In this document: piece after piece, positions 7,488-14,441 of the stretch
How positions within the stretch are numbered: position 1 is the stretch's first letter
Layout of the letters: every line of letters begins with the position of its first letter
Program-made: the position numbers and the translations under genes
Origin: Burkholderiales bacterium
Lineage (GTDB): Bacteria; Pseudomonadota; Gammaproteobacteria; Burkholderiales; Casimicrobiaceae
Length of the DNA: 42,408 nucleotides
Direction of reading: 5' to 3'
NCBI GenBank assembly: GCA_025354165.1
Contig: JANXNI010000027.1
Span: 1 to 42,408, forward strand
Notes under the pieces: generated by a model
The model's database searches: none
What the model was told of the DNA's origin: nothing
What the model saw: the letters and a program-made list of their open reading frames with translations, nothing else

Positions 7488-7811
7488 GTGCCGATCCACA
7501 TGAAAACAACGATTGCTGATGGACGGCCCATCGCCTCGATGAGCGCACAGTTCCTCAGAACCTGCGTACAAAAAGGCGAGCTGGATCGAGGTGATATCGA
7601 GTCGATGGCCGCCGTCGTGTACGCCGCCATGATGACGGCGGTCAGCAATACGTTGCTCATTCAATGCGGCGACCGCACCGGGTCGGCGTTGCATAGCCGT
7701 GCGCTGGCCGAGCTGTTGGGTGAGTGCAATTTTTCCGAAGCAGCGGCTCGGAAAATGATTGCGCAAACCAACGCGCGGCACGCCGCCGAAACCAAGGCGC
7801 GCGCCCACTAA
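7488..7811 (+). CDS. Hypothetical early protein
   Basis: This protein is 107 aa from GTG 7488, or 103 aa from ATG 7500. It appears mostly helical (GDIESMAAVVYAAMMTAVSN, ALAELLGECNFSEAAARKMI) with no membrane segment. It overlaps the next start (TAATG at 7809-7813), so it is co-translated. No family is recognised. Confidence 0.65.
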   Translation: MPIHMKTTIADGRPIASMSAQFLRTCVQKGELDRGDIESMAAVVYAAMMTAVSNTLLIQCGDRTGSALHSRALAELLGECNFSEAAARKMIAQTNARHAAETKARAH

Positions 7812-8605
7812 TGCTGCGCGCCACGTGCCCTACCTGCGCCGCTGTGCATGAGTTTGACGCGCTCATCCAGCACGACTATGGCCGCAAGGCCGTAGTCGCG
7901 GCCATGCACCTGCCGCCTGCGCTATCGGCGCAGTGCTTCCGGTATCTGCGGCTGTTCGTCTCTCCGAACGCGCCGCAGCGTGGCCTGACGATGGATCGCG
8001 CCGCCACCCTGCTCGATAGCCTCGTGCAGACGGTTAACGCCGCCCAGGTCAACGCGAAAGGCCGCGACTGGTCGGCACCCCTCGCTGTCTGGCCGGACGC
8101 TTTCGACGCCGTGTTTGCCGCCGTGGCAGACGGGCGTCGAAAGCTCCCGCTCACCAATCACGCGTATCTCTTCGGCTGCATCGCCAACATGGCCAACGTC
8201 ACCGAGGCCAAACAAGAGACCGCCACCGAGCAAGCGCGCCGCAGCCCCGTGCTCAATGATCGGTTAAGCGAAACATTAAGCGACGAAAGTGCGGTTAAAC
8301 GAAAGTCCGATCAGGATTGCGTTATCGCCGAAGAAGGTCCGCGCGAAATCCCCGATTTCGTGAAAGCCACGTTCGCCCAGCTCGTCGGCAACAAATCCAT
8401 GCAAGCCGTCAGCGCACAACAAGCCGCGCTAGACGCGCCCGCCGATCCGCTGCTGCACCAAATGGCGCAGGTCACCAAAGGCAAATGGAAGGGCAAGGGC
8501 GGCACCATCGTTCGCGTCGCAGGCGACCAGGTCTATGTCGCCATCACGTTCCCCAGGAACGGCCTGCAAACCATCCCGTTTAACCGCTCCGAGCTGGCCC
8601 TATGA
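7811..8605 (+). CDS. Hypothetical early protein with an N-terminal CxxC and KOW-like C-terminus
   Basis: This 264-aa protein starts at the ATG overlapping the previous stop; an in-frame extension upstream has no ribosome-binding site. Cys residues in ATCPTCAAVH (about 4-10) suggest a small metal site. The middle is helical; the C-terminal about 60 residues (KGKWKGKGGTIVRVAGDQVY) look like a KOW/SH3-like barrel. Three CGGTTAA motifs lie in the gene. It may bind nucleic acid, by analogy with KOW domains. Confidence 0.75.
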   Translation: MLRATCPTCAAVHEFDALIQHDYGRKAVVAAMHLPPALSAQCFRYLRLFVSPNAPQRGLTMDRAATLLDSLVQTVNAAQVNAKGRDWSAPLAVWPDAFDAVFAAVADGRRKLPLTNHAYLFGCIANMANVTEAKQETATEQARRSPVLNDRLSETLSDESAVKRKSDQDCVIAEEGPREIPDFVKATFAQLVGNKSMQAVSAQQAALDAPADPLLHQMAQVTKGKWKGKGGTIVRVAGDQVYVAITFPRNGLQTIPFNRSELAL

Positions 8606-8853
8606 CCGCCCCCACACCCAAATTCCACATCGGCCAAAAAGTGAAGATCGCACCCGATCCGCAAACCGGTGGCCTGCCCGTCATGCGCGACAGCGCCCTG
8701 CTGCTCGAAGTCGGCACCATTGAAAGCGTCCAGTTCACCGGCAACACCGCCGACCGCACTGCGCGCGAGCTGGCCACCATTGCACTCAAGCCCGTGGGCA
8801 ACGACATCAACCGTCGCCTGCTCGTCGCCGTCAACTATCTGAAAGCTGCCTGA
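8602..8853 (+). CDS. Small KOW/SH3-like protein
   Basis: This 83-aa protein overlaps the previous stop (ATGA). The pattern FHIGQKVKIAPDPQTG ... EVGTIESVQFTG resembles a small beta-barrel of the KOW/SH3 type, like the C-terminus of the preceding protein. No catalytic residues are apparent. The function is unknown. Confidence 0.65.
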   Translation: MTAPTPKFHIGQKVKIAPDPQTGGLPVMRDSALLLEVGTIESVQFTGNTADRTARELATIALKPVGNDINRRLLVAVNYLKAA

Positions 8854-9041
8854 TGGCCACCATTCGATTCCGTAACGAACACGGCCCGGTCGCCCTCGCG
8901 CCCAGCGCCATCACCGCCGTCGCGCAAGAGGCGGACGGCGTCTGGATTCAAGACATCCACGGCGAATGGTGGCACGCGCTCGACAGCACCTTCAACGGCA
9001 TCACCTCCGAAATCGACTTTGCAATCAGGAACGCCCGATGA
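8853..9041 (+). CDS. Small hypothetical protein
   Basis: This 62-aa acidic protein has alternating beta-type residues and an aromatic patch (GVWIQDIHGEWWHALDS). Its start overlaps the preceding stop (TGATGG) and its end overlaps the next start (ATGA), which supports expression in the early operon. No family is recognised. Confidence 0.6.
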   Translation: MATIRFRNEHGPVALAPSAITAVAQEADGVWIQDIHGEWWHALDSTFNGITSEIDFAIRNAR

Positions 9042-9388
9042 CCCCCACCGCATTAAATGAAATGCTCGCCCTGGAGCGCAAAGCGCTTGTGCTCACCGCG
9101 CTGCAATCGCGCATCGGTGCCAGCCGGGGCATGCACGTTGCCGAGCTGTCTGCCGTCACCTTGTTGAACGAACGCATCTGCCGCAAAGCCATCGAGCTGC
9201 TGCGCCTCGACGGCGTGCAGCTCTGCGGCAAACCCGAGACCGGTTACTACATCGCCGCCACCGCCGACGAACTCACCGGCACCACCGACTGGATGTTCAA
9301 GCGCGCCGCCAAAACGCTGAAACAAATCAGCCGCATGACCAAAACCGCACTGCCCGCCCTGGTCGGCCAGATCAATCTCGACGACTGA
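9038..9388 (+). CDS. Small winged-helix-like protein
   Basis: This 116-aa protein starts at an ATG overlapping the previous stop. Residues 10-75 resemble a winged helix (GMHVAELSAVTLLNERICRK, AIELLRLDGVQL, then a GYYIAATADEL wing). A basic helix follows (FKRAAKTLKQISRMTKTALP). It is probably DNA-binding, just before gam. The target is unknown. Confidence 0.65.
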   Translation: MTPTALNEMLALERKALVLTALQSRIGASRGMHVAELSAVTLLNERICRKAIELLRLDGVQLCGKPETGYYIAATADELTGTTDWMFKRAAKTLKQISRMTKTALPALVGQINLDD

Positions 9389-9439
9389 CCCAACCCCGAA
9401 TTTAACCGTCCCTCCTCACCCTAAAAAAAGGAACCACCA

Positions 9440-9973
9440 ATGGCCTCCAACCGCCTCAAAACCGCCGCCCAAAAGTTCAACTGCGCCACGCAGGATGACT
9501 GCATCGCCATGATCAAACAGATCGGCGATCTGGAACGGCAAAAAGTCCGCATGACCGCAGACGCTGACGACAAGATCAACGAAATCAAGCAGAACCTCGG
9601 CCACGGCATCGAGCCCATCAGCGGCGAAATCGCCGCCCGGCAAGACGCCGTGCAGAGCTACGCCGAAAGCAACCGCGACAAGCTCACCAATGGCGGCAAG
9701 AGCAAAAGCGTGGAATACACCACCGGCATCATGGGCTGGCGTCAACGCCCGCCGAGCGTGTCGGTGCGCGCGGCAGATGTCGTCGTCGAAACGCTCAAAA
9801 AGCTCGGCCTCGCCCGCTTCATCCGCAGCAAGGAAGAAATCAACAAAGAGGCCATCCTGCAAGAGCCCGAAGCCGCACGCGGCATCGCGGGCCTGACGAT
9901 CAACACCGGCGTTGAAGACTTCTACATCCAGCCGAGCGACAGCACCGGCACGATGGAAGCCAAAGCAGCATGA
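9440..9973 (+). CDS. gam: Gam-like host-nuclease inhibitor, DNA-end protector
   Basis: This 177-aa protein of the Mu Gam family binds double-strand DNA ends and blocks exonucleases; bacterial Ku is distantly related. The long N-terminal coiled coil (about 25-75, DLERQKVRMTADADDKINEI) and the following beta region (VEYTTGIMGWRQRPPSVSVR) with LARFIRSKEEINKEAIL are typical. The length matches Mu Gam (174 aa). It is separated from the previous gene by about 50 bp that carry a TTAACCG copy and an AAAAAAGGAA ribosome-binding region. Its stop overlaps the next start. Confidence 0.9.
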   Translation: MASNRLKTAAQKFNCATQDDCIAMIKQIGDLERQKVRMTADADDKINEIKQNLGHGIEPISGEIAARQDAVQSYAESNRDKLTNGGKSKSVEYTTGIMGWRQRPPSVSVRAADVVVETLKKLGLARFIRSKEEINKEAILQEPEAARGIAGLTINTGVEDFYIQPSDSTGTMEAKAA

Positions 9974-10386
9974 TCCCCGGCATCAGCCGCGCAGCCGAGT
10001 TCGGCGGCGTCACGATGAACACCGTACCGACCGCGAAAGCGTGTCGCGTCTACATCGCTGGCCCCATGACCGGCCTACCGCATCACAACTTCCCGGCGTT
10101 CCGCAAAGCCGCCTGCGACTTAAACCGCAAGGGCTATCACGCCGTCAGCCCGCTTGAAATTAACGGCGAGCAGGAGGGCGCGCCGGGCGACTGGATGCAG
10201 TGCATGCGCAAAGACATCGCCGCACTCGTTACGCGTTGTGACTTCGTCGCGCTGCTGCCCGGCTGGCAGTTGTCACGCGGCGCGTTGCTGGAGCACTACA
10301 TCGCCAGCAGCGTCGGAATCATGTGCCAACCCATCGAACACTTTTTACAAACCGCAGCCGGTCGGCCACCGGCAAACCTTGAGTAA
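9970..10386 (+). CDS. DUF4406 protein, nucleoside deoxyribosyltransferase-like fold
   Basis: This protein is 138 aa from ATG 9970; ATG 10015 is an alternative closer to the conserved core. The motifs VYIAGPMTGLPHHNFPAF, EQEGAPGDWMQCMRKDI, ALLPGWQLSRGALLEHYIA and the C-terminal IMCQPI are those of DUF4406, related to the 2-deoxyribosyltransferase/TIR-like Rossmann fold. Members are common in phages. The biochemical activity is not established; cleaving N-glycosidic bonds of nucleotides or NAD-like molecules is a family-based guess. It sits between gam and HU. Confidence 0.85.
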   Translation: MIPGISRAAEFGGVTMNTVPTAKACRVYIAGPMTGLPHHNFPAFRKAACDLNRKGYHAVSPLEINGEQEGAPGDWMQCMRKDIAALVTRCDFVALLPGWQLSRGALLEHYIASSVGIMCQPIEHFLQTAAGRPPANLE

Positions 10387-10402
10387 CAGGAAACACACCA
10401 CC

Positions 10403-10702
10403 ATGAATAAAGCAGACCTCATCGACGCCGTTCACACCGACCTCGGCGGCACCAAAGCCGAGGCCGAATTTGCCGTGAAGTCCGTCATTGCCCACATCGA
10501 GGCGGGCATCAAATCCGGCGACGGTATCCAGCTTGTCGGCTTCGGCAGCTTCACCACCACGAAGCGCGCCGCACGCAAAGGCCGCAACCCGTCTACGGGT
10601 GCCGAGATCGACATCCCCGCCGCCACCGTCGTCAAGTTCTCCACCGGCAAAGCACTCAAAGAGGCGCTCAACGCCCTGCCTGCCGCGAAGGGCAAGAAGT
10701 AG
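10403..10702 (+). CDS. HU-family DNA-bending protein
   Basis: This 99-aa protein has complete HU/IHF architecture: MNKADLIDAVHTDLGGTKAE helices, the VGFGSFTTTKRAARKGRNPS arm, an EIDIPAATVVKFSTGKALKE C-terminus and a Lys-rich end. The PSTG arm tip includes the intercalating Pro. HU assists Mu transpososome assembly, so a phage copy fits the early region. A GC-rich palindrome and a perfect 13-bp inverted repeat follow the gene. Confidence 0.95.
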   Translation: MNKADLIDAVHTDLGGTKAEAEFAVKSVIAHIEAGIKSGDGIQLVGFGSFTTTKRAARKGRNPSTGAEIDIPAATVVKFSTGKALKEALNALPAAKGKK

Positions 10703-10708
10703 CCCCAC

Positions 10709-10730
10709 GCTCTCCCGTGCGCGGGAGAGC
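10709..10730 (+). terminator. Stem-loop after HU
   Basis: A perfect 9-bp stem GCTCTCCCG/CGGGAGAGC with loop TGCG lies 6 bp after the HU stop. No T-run follows, so it may act as an mRNA-stabilising or weak terminator hairpin. It resembles the CTCTCCC/GGGAGAG palindrome at 30640-30661. Confidence 0.45.
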
Positions 10731-10773
10731 GGTATCAACAACTATCCGGGATTTCCAGACAGTTGTTGATACC
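10731..10773. repeat. Perfect 13-bp inverted repeat
   Basis: GGTATCAACAACT (10731-10743) is exactly repeated as its reverse complement at 10761-10773, with a 17-nt spacer that contains TCCGGGA. It abuts the HU hairpin and ends 14 bp before the next start codon. It lacks a T-run. It could be a protein-binding or recombination site, or a long RNA hairpin controlling the next gene. Confidence 0.7.
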
Positions 10774-10787
10774 GACAAAAGCACCCC

Positions 10788-10994
10788 ATGAGCCGAAGCA
10801 ATGAACGCAACCCGAACGCAGAGCAAAACGCCCGCCGCTGGAAGGGCTGCGACGACAAAGTCAAGTTCCCCAGCAAAGCCAAAGGCATTGGCCGCGCCAA
10901 AGCCCTGGTGCGCAAAGGCCGCTTCGAGGGCATGACCGTCTACCACTGCCACGTCTGCCACCGCTGGCACCTGTCCACCCAATTTGAAAAGTAG
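10788..10994 (+). CDS. Small zinc-ribbon-like protein
   Basis: This 68-aa, very basic protein has the C-terminal motif YHCHVCHRWHLST, a CxxC with flanking histidines that probably binds zinc. Short basic proteins ending in such a motif are frequent in phage early regions, and nucleic-acid binding is likely. The start codon lies directly downstream of the inverted repeat at 10731-10773. Confidence 0.75.
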   Translation: MSRSNERNPNAEQNARRWKGCDDKVKFPSKAKGIGRAKALVRKGRFEGMTVYHCHVCHRWHLSTQFEK

Positions 10995-11005
10995 GAGCCA
11001 CCCCT

Positions 11006-11314
11006 ATGCCAACAATCACCACCAGCGTCGACGTAGATTTTGATTGGGACGAAGTCATTAAATGGCATTCAGACGCCGCTGCGCTGGCGGCTGCAATTCA
11101 CCACGCCGGGCTTTCTCGTCGGGTGATTGACGCCTTAGCCGCCGAAGCCGCTCAAGCAAATGGCAAACAGCTCACACCAAGCGAAGATCGGGTTGACGCG
11201 CTGACCGTACTCGACCGTCTGGTCGACGACTACGTACGCGGCTTGCCTATCGACGAGCCGTTGCGACGCATCGCTTACACACACTGCGGGCGCGTCATTG
11301 CCGCGATCCACTAG
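11006..11314 (+). CDS. Hypothetical protein
   Basis: This 102-aa acidic, mainly helical protein (IKWHSDAAALAAAIHHAGLS, DALTVLDRLVDDYVRGL) has a GTAGGAG ribosome-binding region 12 bp upstream. It lies 2 bp before the next gene. No family is recognised. Confidence 0.65.
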   Translation: MPTITTSVDVDFDWDEVIKWHSDAAALAAAIHHAGLSRRVIDALAAEAAQANGKQLTPSEDRVDALTVLDRLVDDYVRGLPIDEPLRRIAYTHCGRVIAAIH

Positions 11315-11316
11315 CC

Positions 11317-11658
11317 ATGCCCGCCACCAAGAAGCCCCTCAGTTTCGCCGCCGCTGCCGCAGCCAAAGCGATGGAGCGCAAATTAAAGCTCTGGCCTGCT
11401 GGCCCAGAGCGCGAAGAAATGCGCGAACTGTTCAAACCCATCGGTCAAAAGATGCGCGAAGCCAAAGCCGCCCACCGCAAGGAAGTGATGAGCTGGCCGC
11501 AAGCGCGCCGACAAGAGATTTACGCCGCCATCTACAGCGGCATCACGTTAGGCGAGGTCGCCAAAAAGTTCGAGATCGACATGGTGCTCGTAACGACGGT
11601 GCTCCTGATCAATCAAAAAAAGAACGTCTTTTACACCCGCAACGACGTCTCGATCTGA
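11317..11658 (+). CDS. Hypothetical basic protein with a C-terminal HTH-like segment
   Basis: This 113-aa basic protein has helices at about 8-60 (AKAMERKLKLWPAGPEREEM). The segment EIYAAIYSGITLGEVAKKFE (about 67-86) resembles the helix-turn-helix of homeodomain-like phage regulators. It is located just before gemA. The function is unknown. Confidence 0.65.
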   Translation: MPATKKPLSFAAAAAAKAMERKLKLWPAGPEREEMRELFKPIGQKMREAKAAHRKEVMSWPQARRQEIYAAIYSGITLGEVAKKFEIDMVLVTTVLLINQKKNVFYTRNDVSI

Positions 11659-11660
11659 CC

Positions 11661-12104
11661 ATGCCCAAACCCAAAATCATCAACGCCCGCAGCAAAGAGC
11701 TGGGCATGATCCACATCGGCAAACAGCAGCTCGGCCTGGATGACGCGGGCTATCGCGACATGCTCTTCGCGCTCACCGGCAAACGCAGTGCCGCCGAGAT
11801 TGGCGACGCGGGCCGCAGCAAAGTGCTGGAGCACATGGTCGCCAGCGGCGCAAAGCTCAACTGGAACAAACGCTGGGCCAAAAAGCTGGCCGACGAAAAG
11901 CAACCGCTCGTGGGCAAAATCCGCGCCCTGCTGTTGCACCTGGGCAACCTCTCGGACAGCTACGCAGACGGCATCAGTCGCCGCATGTACAAGGTCGACC
12001 GCTTTGAATGGCTCGCACCGCGCCAGCTCATCGGCATCGTCACGGCGCTGACCAAGCAACTCGACAAAGTGCGCGCAGGCGCGGTTAAAAAGGATGCGGC
12101 ATGA
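11661..12104 (+). CDS. gemA: GemA/gp16-like regulatory protein
   Basis: This 147-aa protein of the GemA family (DUF1018) has the signature IHIGKQQLGLDDAGYRDML and FALTGKRSAAEI near residues 16-46. In Mu, GemA alters host gene expression and DNA supercoiling; the mechanism is poorly known. A CGGTTAA motif lies in its last codons. Its stop overlaps the next start. Confidence 0.88.
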   Translation: MPKPKIINARSKELGMIHIGKQQLGLDDAGYRDMLFALTGKRSAAEIGDAGRSKVLEHMVASGAKLNWNKRWAKKLADEKQPLVGKIRALLLHLGNLSDSYADGISRRMYKVDRFEWLAPRQLIGIVTALTKQLDKVRAGAVKKDAA

Positions 12105-12748
12105 GTCGCCGTTTTTGGACGGATGACGAGCTGGCCATCCTGCGCGCGCGATACCCGCACGAGCGCGGAGAGGTGGTCGCGAAAGCGGTCGGTCGAACGC
12201 TGGCGCAAACCTACTCAAAGGCGAATGCGCTCGGCATCGGCAAGACGCCCGAATTCCTTGCGAGCGAGGCCGCGTGCCGCCTGCGTCGGGGCGACAACAT
12301 TGGCGCGGCGTACCGTTTCAAAAAAGGCCAGGTGCCGCCGAACAAAGGCATGCGCGGCTTCCATGCGCCGGGCTCCGAAAAGGGTTGGTTTGGCAAGGGC
12401 AGCAAGCCGCACAATTGGGTGCCAGTCGGCAGTCATCGCCTCAGCAAAGAGGGCTATCTGTGTCGAAAGATGACCGACACCGGCTACCCACCGCGCGATT
12501 GGGTTGCCGTGCATCGCCTGGTGTGGATAGAGCATCACGGCGAAATTCCGCCCGGCCATCACATCCGGTTCAAAGATGGCAACAAGACCAACGTCGTCAT
12601 CGAAAACCTTGAGTGCATCACGCGCGCAGCAATGATGCTGCGCAACACCATTCACAACCTTCCAGCGCCGCTGAAAGAAGTCATCGCCCTCAAGGGTGCA
12701 ATTAACCGAAGGATTACCAATCATGAGCGAAAACAACAGCGCGCCTGA
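12101..12748 (+). CDS. HNH endonuclease with N-terminal Myb/SANT-like domain
   Basis: This 215-aa protein has an N-terminal FWTDDELAILRARYPHERGE region (about 5-47) resembling SANT/HTH domains of phage HNH enzymes. The HNH core is at about 132-182: H138 in VAVHRLVWIEHHG, H153/H154 in PPGHHIRFKDGNKTN and N168 in IENLECITRA, the HNH_3 type. Such genes are often free-standing homing endonucleases that settle between phage genes. Here it splits gemA from the next conserved gene and overlaps both neighbours. Confidence 0.88.
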   Translation: MSRRFWTDDELAILRARYPHERGEVVAKAVGRTLAQTYSKANALGIGKTPEFLASEAACRLRRGDNIGAAYRFKKGQVPPNKGMRGFHAPGSEKGWFGKGSKPHNWVPVGSHRLSKEGYLCRKMTDTGYPPRDWVAVHRLVWIEHHGEIPPGHHIRFKDGNKTNVVIENLECITRAAMMLRNTIHNLPAPLKEVIALKGAINRRITNHERKQQRA

Positions 12749-13019
12749 CAAGGCCGCGCCCAGCCGAACGATTGCCGATTTGAGAAGCGTTCTTTTTGAC
12801 ACGCTCGCCGATTTGCGCAACAAAGAATCGCCAATGGATATTGATCGCGCACGTGCCATCAGTGAAGTGGCGGGCCGCGTTATCGAATCGGCAAAGGTCG
12901 AAGTGGAGTTTTGCAAGGTCACCGGCGACGGCGGAACGGGTTTTATTGAAGCGCCAGTCGACGCGCCAAAACTGCCCCCTGGCGTAACCGGCATAAAGCG
13001 TCACCGGCTCGCCGGTTAA
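12723..13019 (+). CDS. Conserved hypothetical phage protein
   Basis: This 98-aa protein starts at an ATG 26 bp inside the HNH gene. It is acidic and helical (ADLRSVLFDTLADLRN, ISEVAGRVIESAKVEVEF) with a short Pro/Gly-rich tail. Proteins of this look sit before the Mor gene in B3-type phages. The TAA stop overlaps a CGGTTAA motif (13013-13019). The function is unknown. Confidence 0.7.
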   Translation: MSENNSAPDKAAPSRTIADLRSVLFDTLADLRNKESPMDIDRARAISEVAGRVIESAKVEVEFCKVTGDGGTGFIEAPVDAPKLPPGVTGIKRHRLAG

Positions 13020-13032
13020 ACGCGATCAAGCT

Positions 13033-13464
13033 GTGACCACCGAAACCAACATCGACTTAATCCTCGCCGCGCTCGGCAAGGATGCCACGATGTTGCTCGT
13101 CGACAAGTGTGGTGGCCAGCATCATCGCATCCCGAAAAAGCCGCCCGTGTGGCTGGTGGACGCCATTGGCCGCGATGCAGCCGCGCAGCTCTGCCAGCTC
13201 TACGGCGACACGTTCCTGACGATCCCGATGGCGAAGAGCTGGAAGCGCCAGGAGCGCGACCGCGACATTCGTGCCGACTTCGACAGCAACACCTTCACCG
13301 TTCACCAGCTCGTGCGCAAATACGAGCTGCACGAGTCCACCATCCGCGCCATCCTGAACAACGTCGACGCGCCGGTGAATGCCGCCGTCCCACGCTTCGG
13401 CGGCTTGGCGCATCGCCGCGATCCTGATACGGTTGACTTGTTTTTAACCGAGGGGCAATCGTGA
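13033..13464 (+). CDS. mor: Mor/C-family transcription activator
   Basis: This 143-aa protein of the Mu Mor/C family starts at GTG 13033. The dimerisation region is at about 35-65 (PVWLVDAIGRDAAAQLCQLY, then GDTFLTIP) and the HTH at about 86-108 (FTVHQLVRKYELHESTIRAI). In Mu, Mor activates the middle promoter, whose product C activates late promoters. Only one such gene is visible here and it is the last gene before the late region, the position C holds in Mu. It probably activates the late promoter directly; that is inferred. Confidence 0.9.
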   Translation: MTTETNIDLILAALGKDATMLLVDKCGGQHHRIPKKPPVWLVDAIGRDAAAQLCQLYGDTFLTIPMAKSWKRQERDRDIRADFDSNTFTVHQLVRKYELHESTIRAILNNVDAPVNAAVPRFGGLAHRRDPDTVDLFLTEGQS

Positions 13465-13469
13465 ATTCG

Positions 13470-13709
13470 CTATGGCTCCCAACTTTTAATCTCGGCGCGC
13501 AAGCGGCGAGCCTCTGGCCCTTTCCATTGATGAGTGCAGCTCCTAAAGCTTGCGAGCAATGGCCATCCGTTAAGATCAGCGCCGAAAGTGGCGTTCACCA
13601 GTCCCGCAGTCTTCATCATTTTCAATATTTTGTGCGCGTCGGTGCTTGTCACTTTTTTCCACGCTGGATCGGCCTCGATTTCAACGGCCAGTTCGCTAAT
13701 CTTTCGCAT
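13470..13709 (-). CDS. Small minus-strand protein between mor and the late region
   Basis: This 79-aa protein starts at ATG 13709, with AAGGAG (13720-13715 on the minus strand) 5 bp upstream, the best ribosome-binding site in this part. The longer start at 13733 lacks one. The sequence (MRKISELAVEIEADPAWKKV, HKILKMMKTAGLVNATF) is helical and could include an HTH. The opposite-strand frames here have no such start signal. It is transcribed towards mor, against the phage's main direction, so it may be expressed in the lysogen or modulate late onset. Confidence 0.6.
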   Translation of the reverse strand: MRKISELAVEIEADPAWKKVTSTDAHKILKMMKTAGLVNATFGADLNGWPLLASFRSCTHQWKGPEARRLRAEIKSWEP

Positions 13710-13781
13710 ATCAACTCCTTGCTTGTGAAGCACTGTTGTACAGCGTTTGGCGGTTATCTTTCAAGCCCTTGCGCCGTCCAT

Positions 13782-13811
13782 TTGACAAAGTCAGATTCGC
13801 CGGGTTAGTCT
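13782..13811 (+). promoter_or_regulatory. Putative promoter of the tRNA and lysis region
   Basis: TTGACA (13782-13787) is followed after 18 bp by TAGTCT (13806-13811), or after 17 bp by TTAGTC. The -10 is imperfect, as would be expected for an activator-dependent late promoter. It is the first candidate after the mor gene. A terminator hairpin lies only about 35 bp downstream. Confidence 0.4.
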
Positions 13812-13845
13812 ATTCGCGCGCGCTGATCAAACGCGCTGCCACAAC

Positions 13846-13876
13846 AAAGGGTCGCCGCGTCGCGGCCCTTTTCTTT
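13846..13876 (+). terminator. Rho-independent terminator upstream of the tRNA
   Basis: AAAGGG (13846-13851) pairs with CCCTTT (13866-13871), with CCGCG/CGCGG inside, followed by TTTTCTTT. It sits between the putative late promoter and the tRNA/lysis genes. It would limit readthrough unless modulated, or it marks the end of a short RNA. Confidence 0.6.
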
Positions 13877-13931
13877 ATGTGCTCGCGCGCACGAGCACCA
13901 ACATTGCCCCGGCTGAATCGACACTCCTCTC

Positions 13932-14007
13932 CGTGGAGTAGCTCAGTTGGCAGAGCGATGGCCTCATAAGCCATAAGTCGCAGGTTCGAGTCCTGCCTCC
14001 GCAACCA
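13932..14007 (+). tRNA. tRNA-Met (anticodon CAT) with initiator-like C1xA72 mismatch
   Basis: This is a 76-nt cloverleaf with encoded CCA. The acceptor strands are CGTGGAG and CTCCGCA, with a T3-G70 wobble and a C1xA72 mismatch. The D-stem is GCTC/GAGC, the anticodon stem ATGGC/GCCAT with loop CTCATAA, the T-stem GCAGG/CCTGC with loop TTCGAGT, and the discriminator is A73. C1xA72 is the hallmark of bacterial initiator tRNA. However, the D-stem has C11-G24 and the pairs next to the anticodon loop are GGC/GCC rather than GGG/CCC, as in elongators. It could be initiator-like, elongator Met, or Ile2 if C34 is modified to lysidine. It stands alone, just upstream of the holin gene. Confidence 0.9.
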
Positions 14008-14031
14008 GATTCATTTCTTGCGGAGACATTC

Positions 14032-14424
14032 ATGGACGAAACAAAACCCGCCGCGCCCAGCGGCATCATGGCCAAGCTCGATAGCGCGCTGCCGCGCATG
14101 TGGAAAGAATGGCTGATCACCGCACTGTTGATCGTGGTGCTGCTGTTTTTTGTCGGCTCCGCCATTGATCGCGTGGGCGTCATCATCGGCAAGGTGCCGC
14201 TCTTGACCATCGGCGGCCTGCTCGGCTACTACGGCGACCGGGGGCTGTTTCCGTATGCGCGACCGGGCGACTTGCAGAATGCGTGGATTGACGCGCGCAA
14301 TGCGGGATTTGCCGCCTTCCCCGAATCTGAGATTGCCTTGTTGGCGAACGCGTTCAACACGGCCTGCATCCGTCGCGCCATCATCGTTGCCGCCTGCGTG
14401 CTCGGCGCAGCGCTGGCCGCATAG
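14032..14424 (+). CDS. Putative holin
   Basis: This 130-aa membrane protein has about three hydrophobic segments: about 28-44 (WLITALLIVVLLFFVGSAI), 50-68 (VGVIIGKVPLLTIGGLLGYY) and 113-130 (IRRAIIVAACVLGAALAA). The motif GGLLGYYGDRGLFPYARPGD is typical of putative holins in B3-like phages. It precedes an SLT endolysin and spanin genes, so it probably forms the membrane lesion that times lysis. Confidence 0.85.
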   Translation: MDETKPAAPSGIMAKLDSALPRMWKEWLITALLIVVLLFFVGSAIDRVGVIIGKVPLLTIGGLLGYYGDRGLFPYARPGDLQNAWIDARNAGFAAFPESEIALLANAFNTACIRRAIIVAACVLGAALAA

Positions 14425-14441
14425 TTCCAAAGGCGAGAGCG

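Noticed and set aside
13461-13808. Plus-strand 115-codon frame starting at the mor stop
   Set aside because: It is antisense to the better-supported minus-strand gene at 13470-13709 and runs across the putative late promoter. Its composition (Cys, His, Trp-rich) looks like a shadow frame.
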